From an uncultured Collinsella sp. (lineage in GTDB: Bacteria > Actinomycetota > Coriobacteriia > Coriobacteriales > Coriobacteriaceae), in the NCBI GenBank assembly GCA_902470365.1, contig CABRFZ010000021.1, positions 1 through 41,108 of the forward strand: a stretch of DNA of 41,108 nucleotides, written 5' to 3'. Each line of letters opens with the position of its first letter. The stretch's first letter is position 1. The notes below the pieces were generated by a model. It made no database searches, had not been told where the DNA came from, and worked only from the letters and a program-made list of their open reading frames with translations. Of this stretch, positions 1 to 7,976 are shown in pieces. A program made the translations under genes and the position numbers.

Positions 1-68
1 GGAATCTCCTCGGTTTCACATCGAAACAGTTCAAACGTAACGATATTACCATCCCGCCGCGTAAGTGC

Positions 69-98
69 AAAAAAGAGGGCCGGCACAATGCCGGCCCT
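69..98 (-). terminator. Intrinsic terminator after the AI-2E transporter gene
   Basis: On the minus strand, a 9-bp stem (AGGGCCGGC at 76-84 paired with 90-98, 5-nt loop) is followed by a T-rich tract (A-rich on the plus strand at 69-74). It lies about 50 bp past the stop of the AI-2E-family gene and would end the DUF948-to-transporter operon. In bases 1-68 I see no convincing gene or site. Confidence 0.85.
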
Positions 99-148
99 TC
101 AGCGAAATTGCATGTTAGCGGGTATGAATGTTAACCCGAATTACCCCA

Positions 149-1558
149 CTAGTTGTCATCATCGTCCATGGAGCCGTCGATGCCGGTTTTAGTGTCGTCA
201 TCCGTGTTGGAATCGTCATCCTTAGCGAAGGGGTTCTTGAAGAAGCCCGTCGCATCGGGCTGCAGGCCCGAGAGCTTGATCCAGGGATTATCGAACTCGG
301 GCTTAGGCATCGCTTGGGCCTCGGGCGCAGTCTCGTTGCCGATGAGCTCGGACTCGTAAATGAAGGTGTCGTCGCCGAGCGCGTCGTAGGCGGCGACCGG
401 GTTTCCATCGGCATCGCGGTACGGTGTGCCCTTAAACACGGCGCCGTCATAGGCCACAAGCTGGCGGCCGGTCTCATTCTCGAAGTAGTACACGAAGATA
501 CCTTTGAGGGCCGCACAAAGCGGGATGGCAATAATCATGCCGATGGGGCCCATGAGTGCCGAGCCAATAACGAGCGCCGTGAGGCTCATGATGGGATGCA
601 CCTGCACCGAGCTCTGCATGACCTTAGGAGAAATCACGTTGTCGGTGACGTTTTGCGCGACCATCGTCACGATGAGCGTCCATAACGCCAACATGGGGCT
701 GAACATGAAACCGAGCACCGTGGCGATTGCTGCGCTCACCCAAGGACCGACGACCGGAACCAAATGCATGATGCCGGTAAAGATAGCCATGAGCGCCGCA
801 TACGGATGGCCGATGATCATAAAACCGATAAAGGCGAGGAAACCACCGCAGATGGACGTCACGACCATACCGCGCATGTAGCCGCCGACAGAGCGAGAAA
901 GGATGGCGACCATAAAGCGGTACGAGGTCTCCTTCTCCTGACCGATGATGGTGCAAATCTCGTGGTGCATGCGAGGGTAGTCGCAGGCCATCCAGTACGC
1001 AAGCACCAGACCAAGGAAGATAACGAACAACTGCGAAGCCGTATTGGTGATGAGCGGGAACACACCGCGGCCAAGCTCGGCAGCGATCTGAGACACATAC
1101 TTCGATGCCACGGCAACCAGCGACGAAAGATTATCGTCCAAATACTCCTTGAGCGGCGTGTTGTTGAGCGTCTTGGCATGCGAGATCATCTCGTTGAGAT
1201 CGCCACCCGCAACACGAAGCTGCTCGGGCAGGCGGCTCAGGACTTCCATGATCTGACCAAAGAGAATCGGCGACAAGATGCAAACGACACCGACGAGCAC
1301 GGCAACAACAACAATTAGCGCAATAAGCGAACCGATGCCGCGATTCACGCCATGGTGCTCGAGCCAGTTGGTGATCGGGGACATCACAAAAGCAATGATG
1401 GAGCCAACGGCAAGAAACTCAATAACCGGTGCCAGGATGCCCATAAGGTTAAAGATGACAGCAGCAATAACAATGCAGCCGACAACAGCCCAAATGCGCA
1501 GCGTCAGAACGCGGGTGTCGCGCAGCACGCGATCGGTTTGTTGGGGGTGCTCACTCAT
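149..1558 (-). CDS. AI-2E family transporter (membrane permease)
   Basis: A 469-residue polytopic membrane protein. Hydrophobic segments near residues 20-80, a long amphipathic/extracytoplasmic stretch around 95-150, then a cluster of helices from about 155 to 345 match the AI-2E transporter/PerM family layout. The family has been linked to autoinducer-2 export and, in other members, to sodium/proton antiport, so the substrate here is open. The last ~90 residues are hydrophilic and end in an Asp-rich tail. The ATG overlaps the stop of the upstream sigma-factor gene as ATGA (1555-1558), so translation is probably coupled. Being the last gene of a sigma-factor operon suggests stress-linked expression. 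The family call is strong; the substrate is unknown. Confidence 0.88.
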   Translation of the reverse strand: MSEHPQQTDRVLRDTRVLTLRIWAVVGCIVIAAVIFNLMGILAPVIEFLAVGSIIAFVMSPITNWLEHHGVNRGIGSLIALIVVVAVLVGVVCILSPILFGQIMEVLSRLPEQLRVAGGDLNEMISHAKTLNNTPLKEYLDDNLSSLVAVASKYVSQIAAELGRGVFPLITNTASQLFVIFLGLVLAYWMACDYPRMHHEICTIIGQEKETSYRFMVAILSRSVGGYMRGMVVTSICGGFLAFIGFMIIGHPYAALMAIFTGIMHLVPVVGPWVSAAIATVLGFMFSPMLALWTLIVTMVAQNVTDNVISPKVMQSSVQVHPIMSLTALVIGSALMGPIGMIIAIPLCAALKGIFVYYFENETGRQLVAYDGAVFKGTPYRDADGNPVAAYDALGDDTFIYESELIGNETAPEAQAMPKPEFDNPWIKLSGLQPDATGFFKNPFAKDDDSNTDDDTKTGIDGSMDDDDN

Positions 1559-2346
1559 GAACGAATCATCACTCCGTCGGGGTCGATCTTGTCCTGAATC
1601 TTCTTAAGCGTGCGGCGCAGCAGACGCGAGACCTGCACCTGCGAGATGCCCAGCTTCTTGGCGATCTCGATCTGGGTCATGCCCTTCACAAAGCGCAGCT
1701 CGATCACCTCGCGCTCGCGCGGCGAGAAATCGCGGATGGCTTCCTCGATCACCAGGCGGTCATCGGTAAAGTCGAGCTCGTTGTCGTCGTCGGCGTAACG
1801 GTCGAGAATCGAGGGAGCATCGTCGGAATCGGACGCACCAGGAGCCTCGATGGGCACCGAGGTATAGGCCGAAGACGATTCCATAGCCTCGAGGACCTCA
1901 TCGACAGTCACATCTAGATACTCAGCGATTTCCTCAACCTTGGGCGAACGCTGAAGCTCGTTAGTGAGCTTGTCGGTAGCCTGATTGACCGTGGCAGAGA
2001 GCTCCTGCAAGCGACGGGGCACGCGCACACTCCAGCCTTTGTCGCGGAAGTGACGCTTAATTTCACCCAGAATGGTAGGTGTGGCAAACGTTGTGAACTC
2101 GAGCCCGCGCTCAGGGTCAAAGCGGTCGATAGCCTTGAGCAAACCCAGATAGCCGACCTGCATGAGGTCGTCGAGCGGCTCGCCGCGATTCTTAAATTTG
2201 TTGGCAAGAAACCTTACCAGATTCATATGGGACATGACGAGCTGCTCGCGGGCGTCCGGATCACCGGTCTCCTTGTAACGACGAAACAGCTCGCGGGTTT
2301 TCTCCTTGTCCCAAGCGGTCTTGCCGCTCCGGGAACGTTCGGTCAT
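1555..2346 (-). CDS. SigB/SigF-type alternative RNA polymerase sigma factor
   Basis: A 263-residue sigma-70 family group 3 factor. Region 2 holds the core-binding and -10 recognition stretch (DDLMQVGYLGLLKAIDRFD near residues 58-76, then FTTFATPTILGEIKRHFRD), region 3 follows (QRSPKVEEIAEYLDV), and region 4 ends in an HTH (MTQIEIAKKLGISQVQVSRL, about 228-247). The TPTILGEIKRHFRDKGW signature is typical of the SigB/SigF/SigG family that runs general stress or sporulation programmes. Its ATG lies one base after the stop of the upstream RsbW-like gene. An acidic insert (about 175-195) separates regions 3 and 4. It lacks the acidic N-terminal part of the housekeeping factor. Regulon and inducing signal are unknown. 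Confidence 0.93.
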   Translation of the reverse strand: MTERSRSGKTAWDKEKTRELFRRYKETGDPDAREQLVMSHMNLVRFLANKFKNRGEPLDDLMQVGYLGLLKAIDRFDPERGLEFTTFATPTILGEIKRHFRDKGWSVRVPRRLQELSATVNQATDKLTNELQRSPKVEEIAEYLDVTVDEVLEAMESSSAYTSVPIEAPGASDSDDAPSILDRYADDDNELDFTDDRLVIEEAIRDFSPREREVIELRFVKGMTQIEIAKKLGISQVQVSRLLRRTLKKIQDKIDPDGVMIRS

Positions 2347-2347
2347 A

Positions 2348-2725
2348 TTAGATATCCGCCTTGAGGTCGAGGGAAAGCGTCAGGGGCGCCGCAGTCTTTT
2401 CGTAGGAGTCACACACGCTCGCGAGGATGAGCTCGGCATACACAGCAGCTTGGTCATCCTCATCAACGGTAGCCTGGTCCCCGAAGGTAATAGTCATGCC
2501 AACGTGGGTCTCATCGACATCGAATTTGATGGTGATGTCATCGCAGTCGACCGCGGTACAACCAAAGATGAAAGCCTCCTCGGCAGCCATGCGGATGTCC
2601 TCGATGCGATCGACAGACATAGAGCACAGGGCACCAACGTTGGCGGCAGTCATGCGCACAAGGCGAGCGAGACGCGGGTCACCGGCAACGGTCAGCGTGA
2701 TGGGGCAGGTTGCTTCGCTACTCAT
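2348..2725 (-). CDS. RsbW/SpoIIAB-like anti-sigma factor, degenerate ATP site
   Basis: A 125-residue small protein directly upstream of the SigB/SigF-type gene. Size, position and the segment EDIRMAAEEAFIFG (about 42-55) resemble the N-box helix of GHKL-fold anti-sigma kinases such as RsbW and SpoIIAB. However, the Mg-binding Asn of that box aligns with a Phe (about residue 54), and no glycine-rich DxGxGI box is visible; the equivalent stretch reads FGDQATVDEDD. I infer an anti-sigma factor that may bind its sigma partner without ATP-dependent kinase activity. It overlaps the upstream DUF948 gene by 8 bp, and its stop is one base from the sigma start. No STAS-domain anti-anti-sigma gene is nearby. 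Confidence 0.65.
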   Translation of the reverse strand: MSSEATCPITLTVAGDPRLARLVRMTAANVGALCSMSVDRIEDIRMAAEEAFIFGCTAVDCDDITIKFDVDETHVGMTITFGDQATVDEDDQAAVYAELILASVCDSYEKTAAPLTLSLDLKADI

Positions 2726-3305
2726 CGCAGGACTCCTCAGAGGTTTCGGCGGGCTTATAGGTGTAATACTGAGCCGGCTTGGCTACAGAATTTTGAGCCG
2801 CATCCGCGCCATCGGCGGCCTCGTCCTCGCCAATTAGGACGCGCTCGGTAGGCTGCTCGGCCTCCGCAGCGGCAGCGGCGAGCTTGCGATCGGCATCGGC
2901 TGCAGGAGCCTTCACCTTATTGAAGAGCTTCTGCACAGCACCGGCAGCAGAGTCGGTCACGCTCGACACAGCATTGCTGGCCTCGGCCATGCTGCCCGTA
3001 ACCTCGGAAATGTCGCGAACCACGGCTTCGACCTCTACGAGATTGGAGGTAAGGGCATCAACTGCCGTCTTGCTCGACTTAAGCAGCGGCTCCATCTGGG
3101 CAAGCGCCGGCGTAAGCTCATCGACAGCGCCATCGAGCTTTGCCACCACAGGCTGAGCCTCGGCGATGGTGTTGTTGAGGTCGTTCACGGTCTTATCGAG
3201 CGAGTCGACAACGGTGCGGGTCTTACGCAGGGTAAGCGCGAGCTCAACGATGGCCCACACGCCGGCAACGGCGAGCAACAGCAGGGCGATTTGAATGGGA
3301 CTCAT
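2718..3305 (-). CDS. DUF948-type membrane-anchored coiled-coil protein
   Basis: A 195-residue protein with one N-terminal transmembrane helix (about 3-22, IQIALLLLAVAGVWAIVELAL) and then a long heptad-like helix (about 25-125: VVDSLDKTVNDLNNTI ... VVRDISEV). The C-terminus is Ala/Glu-rich. This is the layout of DUF948 proteins, often called general stress proteins. The ATG at 3305 is preferred over upstream in-frame codons because GGGAGG sits 8 nt before it. It opens the sigma-factor operon, and the stop overlaps the next gene by 8 bp. Function is not established. Membrane anchoring next to an anti-sigma-like protein makes a signal-relay or envelope-stress role conceivable, but that is inference. 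Confidence 0.75.
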   Translation of the reverse strand: MSPIQIALLLLAVAGVWAIVELALTLRKTRTVVDSLDKTVNDLNNTIAEAQPVVAKLDGAVDELTPALAQMEPLLKSSKTAVDALTSNLVEVEAVVRDISEVTGSMAEASNAVSSVTDSAAGAVQKLFNKVKAPAADADRKLAAAAAEAEQPTERVLIGEDEAADGADAAQNSVAKPAQYYTYKPAETSEESCDE

Positions 3306-3325
3306 ACAAGCCTCCCAAAGGAATC

Positions 3326-3355
3326 GATATACAGACGGTTTCCATGGTACCCCAA
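3326..3355 (-). promoter_or_regulatory. Candidate promoter of the sigma-factor operon
   Basis: Minus-strand TTGGGG (3350-3355) and TATATC (3326-3331) are separated by 18 bp, just upstream of the DUF948 start. The -35 lies inside a small palindrome (CCCC AAA GGGG, flanked by GGT/ACC), a possible operator. Pattern match only. Confidence 0.35.
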
Positions 3356-3405
3356 AGGGGACCGAACATGCCAAGAGCAGCAACGTGGGACAAAATTATC
3401 AGCAG

Positions 3406-4770
3406 CTACTTCGGTGCATTCCCGCTGCGGTCGCGTTCACTTTGCTCTACGCGCCATTCTTCCCAACCGCGGCCGGCAGGCTGCCAGAACGCGCCGCGCT
3501 CCAGTCCCTCGGGCAAATAGCGCTGATCGACCCAGCCTTCGGGATAATCATGTGGATACTTATACACACCGTATTCATCGCTGCCCGGGCGATGGCGATC
3601 GCGCAGATAACTCGGCACCTCGCGAAGCCCACTAGAATGGATATCGGCCAGCGCCGCATCGATCGAAGCCTCACACGCGTTGGATTTTGGCGCCAAGCAC
3701 ACATAGAGTGCAGCCTGAGCAAGGTTAATTCGACACTCGGGATAGCCGATGACCTCGGCAGACTTAAACGCGGCATGTGCCACCAAAAGCGCCTGTGGGT
3801 CAGCGTTGCCAACGTCCTCAGAGGCATGAATCATAATGCGACGGGCGATAAACTTAGGATCCTCGCCTGCATCGATCATGCGCGCAAGCCAGTAGACCGT
3901 GGCATCTGGATCGCTGCCACGCATGGACTTAATAAACGCACTGATGATGTCGTAGTGCATGTCGCCGTTTTTGTCATACGAAAAGCCACGACGCGGGTTG
4001 GCAATCTTAACGTCATCCACGGTGATGGGATAGCGCTCCCCCGCCGCCGGCGCTGGCGTCCCGTCCGTATCGGGACGCGTGACGGCAATCTCGCTCGCAA
4101 GCTCGAGCGTCGTGAGCGCCGAACGAGCGTCACCCGCGGCCAGCGCGCAGATGGTTTTAACCACATCCTCATCGACCGAGAACTTGCCGTTCAGACCCTG
4201 CGGTGCCTCGAGCGCACGCTCGATGAGCGTCGCGATGTCCTCGTCCTTTAAGTGCTCAAGCTCCACCACGCGACCACGCGAGAGCAACGCCGAGTTGACC
4301 TCGAAGAACGGATTCTCCGTCGTGGCGCCAATCATAATGACGGTGCGGTTCTCAACCGCATGCAGCAGGGCATCCTGCTGCGACTTAGAGAAGCGATGAA
4401 TCTCGTCGATGAATAGAATAGTGCGGCGGTCGTAGGTATTCAGGCGCGTCTTGGCCTCGTCAATCACGCGACGCAGGTCCTTCACGGTACCCGTCACGGC
4501 GCTGACCTCGACAAACTCGCTCTTGGTATGGTTGGCGATAATGTGGGCCAGCGTCGTTTTGCCCGTACCGGCCGGCCCATACAGAATCACACTCGACAGC
4601 ACGTCATGCTCAATCGCAGCACGCAGCCACGAGCCCTTACCGACGGCCTTTTGCTGACCCACGTACTCGTCGAGCGAATTGGGGCGCATGCGCACCGCGA
4701 GCGGCGCATTTTTAAAGGAACGCTCGCGCGTCGAGGCAGAAAAAAGGTCGTCCATAGCCATCCCGTGCAT
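3406..4770 (-). CDS. rarA: Replication-associated recombination protein A (AAA+ ATPase)
   Basis: About 454 residues. This is the RarA/MgsA (yeast Mgs1/WRNIP1) clamp-loader-like AAA+ ATPase that acts at stalled replication forks. Visible are Walker A GPAGTGKT, Walker B ILFIDEIHRF, sensor 1 GATTENP, the arginine-finger stretch SALLSRGRVVEL, and the C-terminal tetramerisation region (IISAFIKSMRGSDPDATVYWLARM ... IHASEDVGNADPQAL, which I cite in parts only). Start choice is uncertain. ATG codons occur at 4770, 4761 and 4755, none has a strong ribosome-binding site, and the frame also has a TTG at 4773. A TATACT -10-like hexamer lies at 4795-4800. It stands alone between dgt and the sigma operon. 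Family assignment is firm. Confidence 0.93.
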   Translation of the reverse strand: MHGMAMDDLFSASTRERSFKNAPLAVRMRPNSLDEYVGQQKAVGKGSWLRAAIEHDVLSSVILYGPAGTGKTTLAHIIANHTKSEFVEVSAVTGTVKDLRRVIDEAKTRLNTYDRRTILFIDEIHRFSKSQQDALLHAVENRTVIMIGATTENPFFEVNSALLSRGRVVELEHLKDEDIATLIERALEAPQGLNGKFSVDEDVVKTICALAAGDARSALTTLELASEIAVTRPDTDGTPAPAAGERYPITVDDVKIANPRRGFSYDKNGDMHYDIISAFIKSMRGSDPDATVYWLARMIDAGEDPKFIARRIMIHASEDVGNADPQALLVAHAAFKSAEVIGYPECRINLAQAALYVCLAPKSNACEASIDAALADIHSSGLREVPSYLRDRHRPGSDEYGVYKYPHDYPEGWVDQRYLPEGLERGAFWQPAGRGWEEWRVEQSERDRSGNAPK

Positions 4771-4815
4771 CAATCAAAAACGTTTTCCACTAACAGTATA
4801 CCGAATATATACGAA

Positions 4816-6063
4816 CTACCGTTCGTTAATATAGGTACGGTGCGGAAACTCCAGACCAGGGAACAGCTTGCTCGTCAGTTCACAGAAATAACCGTCCGTC
4901 ATGCTCGAAATGTAATCCACTACGGTCTGATCTTTATCGTCCTGCCAGGCATAGGCGCGATCGTAGTAGGAAAGCTGCTGCTCAATGCAAGAAATATGAT
5001 GCTTAAAGATGTACGAGGACTCGTCGCCTTCATTTATATCCTGCAGGCAATGGTCGTAGAGCTTTTCGAACGCCTCGCGCAGCTCCGCTTCGGAGTCGCC
5101 TTCGATGCCGCCCTTGCTATAGATCTTTACGTAGTTCTCGCGCTTGGCTCGGCGGATTTCCTCAAACAGCTCCTCACTCATCTCGATGCGCGGCTTGCCA
5201 TAGCTGTGCTCAACGATATCGATGGAGGCATGCGTAAGGATCCAGCTGTTGTATGCCCCACCCAGGCCATCGTCAAACGCGTCGGGCGACAGCAGACCCG
5301 CCGCAATGGCGTCTTGGCGATCGCGTCCAACATAGGCAAGGATATCCGAGATGCGGACCACACAGCCCTCGAGCGTCATGGGACGTAGGTGCTCAATTGC
5401 GCCATATCCCTTGGCAATGCATTCCTCGACGGTTCGGTCGAACTGGTCAAAGGAGCCCATGTCCGAAAGCTCAAAAACACGCTGCTCGTACTCGCCGTTA
5501 TGGCACAACACGCCATCGAGCGTCTGGAGCGACACGTTGCGGCCATACAGCGCATCGAGCACGCGGACCGACTGCACGTTATGGAAAAAATAACGCCCCG
5601 TACGCTCATGATAGATATCGTTGAGGAAGCGCTCGCCAGCATGGCCGAAAGGCGTGTGTCCCAAGTCGTGGCCCAGACCAATCGCCTCGATCAGATCGCA
5701 GTTGAGCCCAAGGGCGCGACCGATATCGCGCGCAATGCGCGAGACAAGCTGCACGTGCAGGCCGCGACGAGACAGGTCGTCGTTACTACGGAAGCTAAAG
5801 ACCTGCGTTTTGCCTGCATAACGGGTGTATGCAGGCAAATGCAGAATTTTTTCGGTATCGCGCATAAATGCCGGACGCATGAGCGTGCCTTTGTCGGCAG
5901 CGCGATCAATACGACGAATGACCTGGTCGTCCTTGCAACGATACGGGTTGACGGCACCCGAAGCACGATCGGCGGAAATGCGCTCGACAAGTTCGGGCGA
6001 CAACGCCGAGGGAATACGGTCCATGCGCGCCTTAATGACGGCCGTTTCTTGATTAGTTGCCAT
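4816..6063 (-). CDS. dgt: HD-domain deoxyguanosinetriphosphate triphosphohydrolase-like protein
   Basis: A 415-residue dGTPase-family protein that would split dNTPs, typically dGTP, to the nucleoside and triphosphate and so help set dNTP pools. The metal-binding HD motif reads GHDLGHTPFGHAGE (about 145-158), preceded by the R...H helix (SRRGLHVQLVSRIARDIGRALGL in the protein, about 115-137). The start is ATG at 6063, with AAGGAG 7 nt upstream, rather than the in-frame ATG 27 nt earlier. The prepilin peptidase gene ends 31 bp upstream, so co-transcription is likely. The stop region can form ACGAAC/GTTCGT, a weak terminator-like hairpin. Substrate preference cannot be read from the sequence. 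Confidence 0.88.
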   Translation of the reverse strand: MATNQETAVIKARMDRIPSALSPELVERISADRASGAVNPYRCKDDQVIRRIDRAADKGTLMRPAFMRDTEKILHLPAYTRYAGKTQVFSFRSNDDLSRRGLHVQLVSRIARDIGRALGLNCDLIEAIGLGHDLGHTPFGHAGERFLNDIYHERTGRYFFHNVQSVRVLDALYGRNVSLQTLDGVLCHNGEYEQRVFELSDMGSFDQFDRTVEECIAKGYGAIEHLRPMTLEGCVVRISDILAYVGRDRQDAIAAGLLSPDAFDDGLGGAYNSWILTHASIDIVEHSYGKPRIEMSEELFEEIRRAKRENYVKIYSKGGIEGDSEAELREAFEKLYDHCLQDINEGDESSYIFKHHISCIEQQLSYYDRAYAWQDDKDQTVVDYISSMTDGYFCELTSKLFPGLEFPHRTYINER

Positions 6064-6094
6064 GGCATGCTCCTTAAGAAGGATGCGCAATCGG

Positions 6095-6517
6095 TTACAA
6101 CGTGCAGCCCACGACCTCGATTATGGCAAAAATCGGCACCAAAAACGGGAGCAATGGCAGGGAGCGCGATTTTGTGAAGAGGCAGGAGAGGGCAAGGACC
6201 AGGAGTGCGACGGCAAATGCCACGATGCCGCCCAGAGGGTCGAGCGTGCAAAGCGCGAAGAGCGCCTTGACGTCCCCCATGCCGATGCCGGGGGCGTGGC
6301 GAAGGCGCCGCCAGAGCGACTCAGTGAGTACAAGGGCAAGGTAGACGATGACCGCAAGACCGGCGTGGTCAAGCGCCGTGGTAACGCCCTTGTCGAGCCA
6401 GACGCCTGCCAACGCCGCCACCGCACACACGCCGGCAAGCTCATTGGGAAAGCGTCGCTCACGGGCATCAATCGCCACACCAGCAAAGGCGCAAATCCAA
6501 AACGGGATATAGACCAT
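6095..6517 (-). CDS. A24-family prepilin/leader peptidase, peptidase domain only
   Basis: A 140-residue, strongly hydrophobic membrane protein. It carries the two aspartate motifs of A24 aspartyl prepilin peptidases: an Asp in VAIDARERRFPNEL near the N-terminus and GMGDVKALFAL in the middle. The N-terminal cytosolic methyltransferase domain of full-length PilD is absent, so this is the short, CpaA-like or stand-alone type that cleaves type IV pilin-like leaders inside the membrane. The ATG at 6517 is chosen because AGGAGGTG sits about 5 nt upstream; an earlier in-frame start lacks this. No pilin or tad genes are in the window, so the substrates must be elsewhere. Probably co-transcribed with dgt. 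Confidence 0.8.
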   Translation of the reverse strand: MVYIPFWICAFAGVAIDARERRFPNELAGVCAVAALAGVWLDKGVTTALDHAGLAVIVYLALVLTESLWRRLRHAPGIGMGDVKALFALCTLDPLGGIVAFAVALLVLALSCLFTKSRSLPLLPFLVPIFAIIEVVGCTL

Positions 6518-6542
6518 CGAGCACCTCCTCGAGCTGCATCGC

Positions 6543-6588
6543 AAAAGCAAAAACCACCACAAAGGTGCCTGTCCCCTTTGCGGTGGTT
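6543..6588 (-). terminator. Intrinsic terminator of the GT2 glycosyltransferase gene
   Basis: AACCACCACAAAGG (6552-6565) pairs with CCTTTGCGGTGGTT (6575-6588), with one mismatch. On the minus strand the stem is followed by TTTGCTTTTGC. It lies directly after the GT2 stop. Its stem is nearly the same as that of the terminator at 14344-14388. Confidence 0.85.
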
Positions 6589-6598
6589 TTGGTGGTGG

Positions 6599-7894
6599 TT
6601 ATTTGGCGCCTTGCATGACCTCGTCAAGGGTAACGTTGACGGCGTGCTGCGTCGGCACCCAGTCGACCTTCAGGAACAGCGCGGCCACCGTGATGGGGAT
6701 ATAGCTGAACATAAAGATCGGGAAGGTAAACAGGTTAGTCACCAGACGCCACTTTTGCGCGCAGTGAATGTGCTTGTACTCAAAGATAGTCGTGAGCAGC
6801 GCCAGGATAAAGAAGGTCAGATACATCATGGCGAAGGTCATAATGAGCGAAGCGGCGCACGCCTGCATCTCGACTTCGGTAGCCAAGAAGCCGTGCGAGA
6901 GCCCGCCCACGATGAGGAAGGTCGCGTTGGCGAGCATGGAGATCAGGGACAGCAGCATGCCCGGCGCGATCGTCATAAACATGTCGTAGGCGGCAAAGCG
7001 ATGATAACGGAACGTCGATTTGACAAGATGCTTGCCATAGGTAAAAAAGACCTGGTAGAAGCCCTTAGTCCAGCGCAAACGCTGCTTCCAGGATGCCTTG
7101 AACGTCACGGGCTGTTCGTCAAAGAACTCCGCCGGCGCATAGCCAATGCGAATGCCGTGAATGGCGCAGAACGTGGTGAACTGAATATCCTCGGTCAGCG
7201 TGTGGAACTGCCAGCCGTGCATGCCCTCGATAACACTGGCGGAGATGAGGTAGCCCGAACCCGAGACAGCGCAAGAAGTCTTACAGATGTTGCGCGCGTT
7301 GTTGAGAAAGCGCGCCTCGCGCAAATACCAGGTAGCATTAGCTGCCGAGATCCACGAGCTGCCAAAGTTCTTGGAGTTGCGATAGCTCGTGACCACATGG
7401 AATCCCTGGTCAAAGGCATCGTTCATCTTGGACACATAATCGCGGGATATGACGTTATCAGCATCGAAGATAAAGTAGCCTTCAAACGTGTCGGGATACT
7501 CGTTAAGGATGCGGTCGAAACCAAAGTCCATGACCCAGCTCTTACCCTTACGGGCAAGGTCGTTGCGCTCATAGACAATGGCGCCCGCCTCGCGCGCAAG
7601 CTGTGCCGTGTTGTCGGTGCAGGCGTCGGCGACCACGAAGACCTCGATAAGCTCGGACGGATAATCCTGGTCCTTGATGGAGCGAACGAGGTTGGCGATC
7701 ACAGCCTCCTCATTATGCGCCGCGATAAAGAAGGCATAACGATGGAGTTTTTTGGCCTTGGGAGGCGCGACCTCGCCACGAAGAGCGCCAATGACAAAGA
7801 AGACCACCTGGTACAGAAAGCAGACCGTGAGCAGCGTGACGACAATCTGGTTGAAGACCACGATGGGTGTGTTGGTTTGTAAAAAGGCGAGCAT
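6599..7894 (-). CDS. Membrane GT2 family glycosyltransferase (processive, synthase-like)
   Basis: A 431-residue inner-membrane protein. One or two helices lie at about 12-38, a cytosolic GT-A domain at about 50-290, and several helices at about 300-415. Catalytic motifs are DAD (144-146, UDP-sugar/metal binding), TED (234-236, general base) and QRLRW (271-275, acceptor/product binding), the set seen in cellulose, hyaluronan and poly-GlcNAc synthases. It probably polymerises or transfers a nucleotide-activated sugar into an envelope or capsular polysaccharide; the sugar is unknown. GGGAG 6 nt before the ATG supports the start. Its own candidate promoter and a strong terminator suggest a single-gene unit. 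No accessory synthase genes are adjacent. Confidence 0.85.
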   Translation of the reverse strand: MLAFLQTNTPIVVFNQIVVTLLTVCFLYQVVFFVIGALRGEVAPPKAKKLHRYAFFIAAHNEEAVIANLVRSIKDQDYPSELIEVFVVADACTDNTAQLAREAGAIVYERNDLARKGKSWVMDFGFDRILNEYPDTFEGYFIFDADNVISRDYVSKMNDAFDQGFHVVTSYRNSKNFGSSWISAANATWYLREARFLNNARNICKTSCAVSGSGYLISASVIEGMHGWQFHTLTEDIQFTTFCAIHGIRIGYAPAEFFDEQPVTFKASWKQRLRWTKGFYQVFFTYGKHLVKSTFRYHRFAAYDMFMTIAPGMLLSLISMLANATFLIVGGLSHGFLATEVEMQACAASLIMTFAMMYLTFFILALLTTIFEYKHIHCAQKWRLVTNLFTFPIFMFSYIPITVAALFLKVDWVPTQHAVNVTLDEVMQGAK

Positions 7895-7928
7895 GCAGGC
7901 TCCCGAGAACGCGTTACGTAAACAACCG

Positions 7929-7958
7929 TATATCTTACCGCAGGCTTACCGAGTTCAA
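7929..7958 (-). promoter_or_regulatory. Candidate promoter of the GT2 gene
   Basis: Minus-strand TTGAAC (7953-7958) and GATATA (7929-7934), spacing 18 bp, lie 35 bp upstream of the GT2 ATG in the short gap after rluD. I see no clear terminator after rluD here. Confidence 0.4.
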
Positions 7959-7976
7959 GAAACCACCTAATACTGG

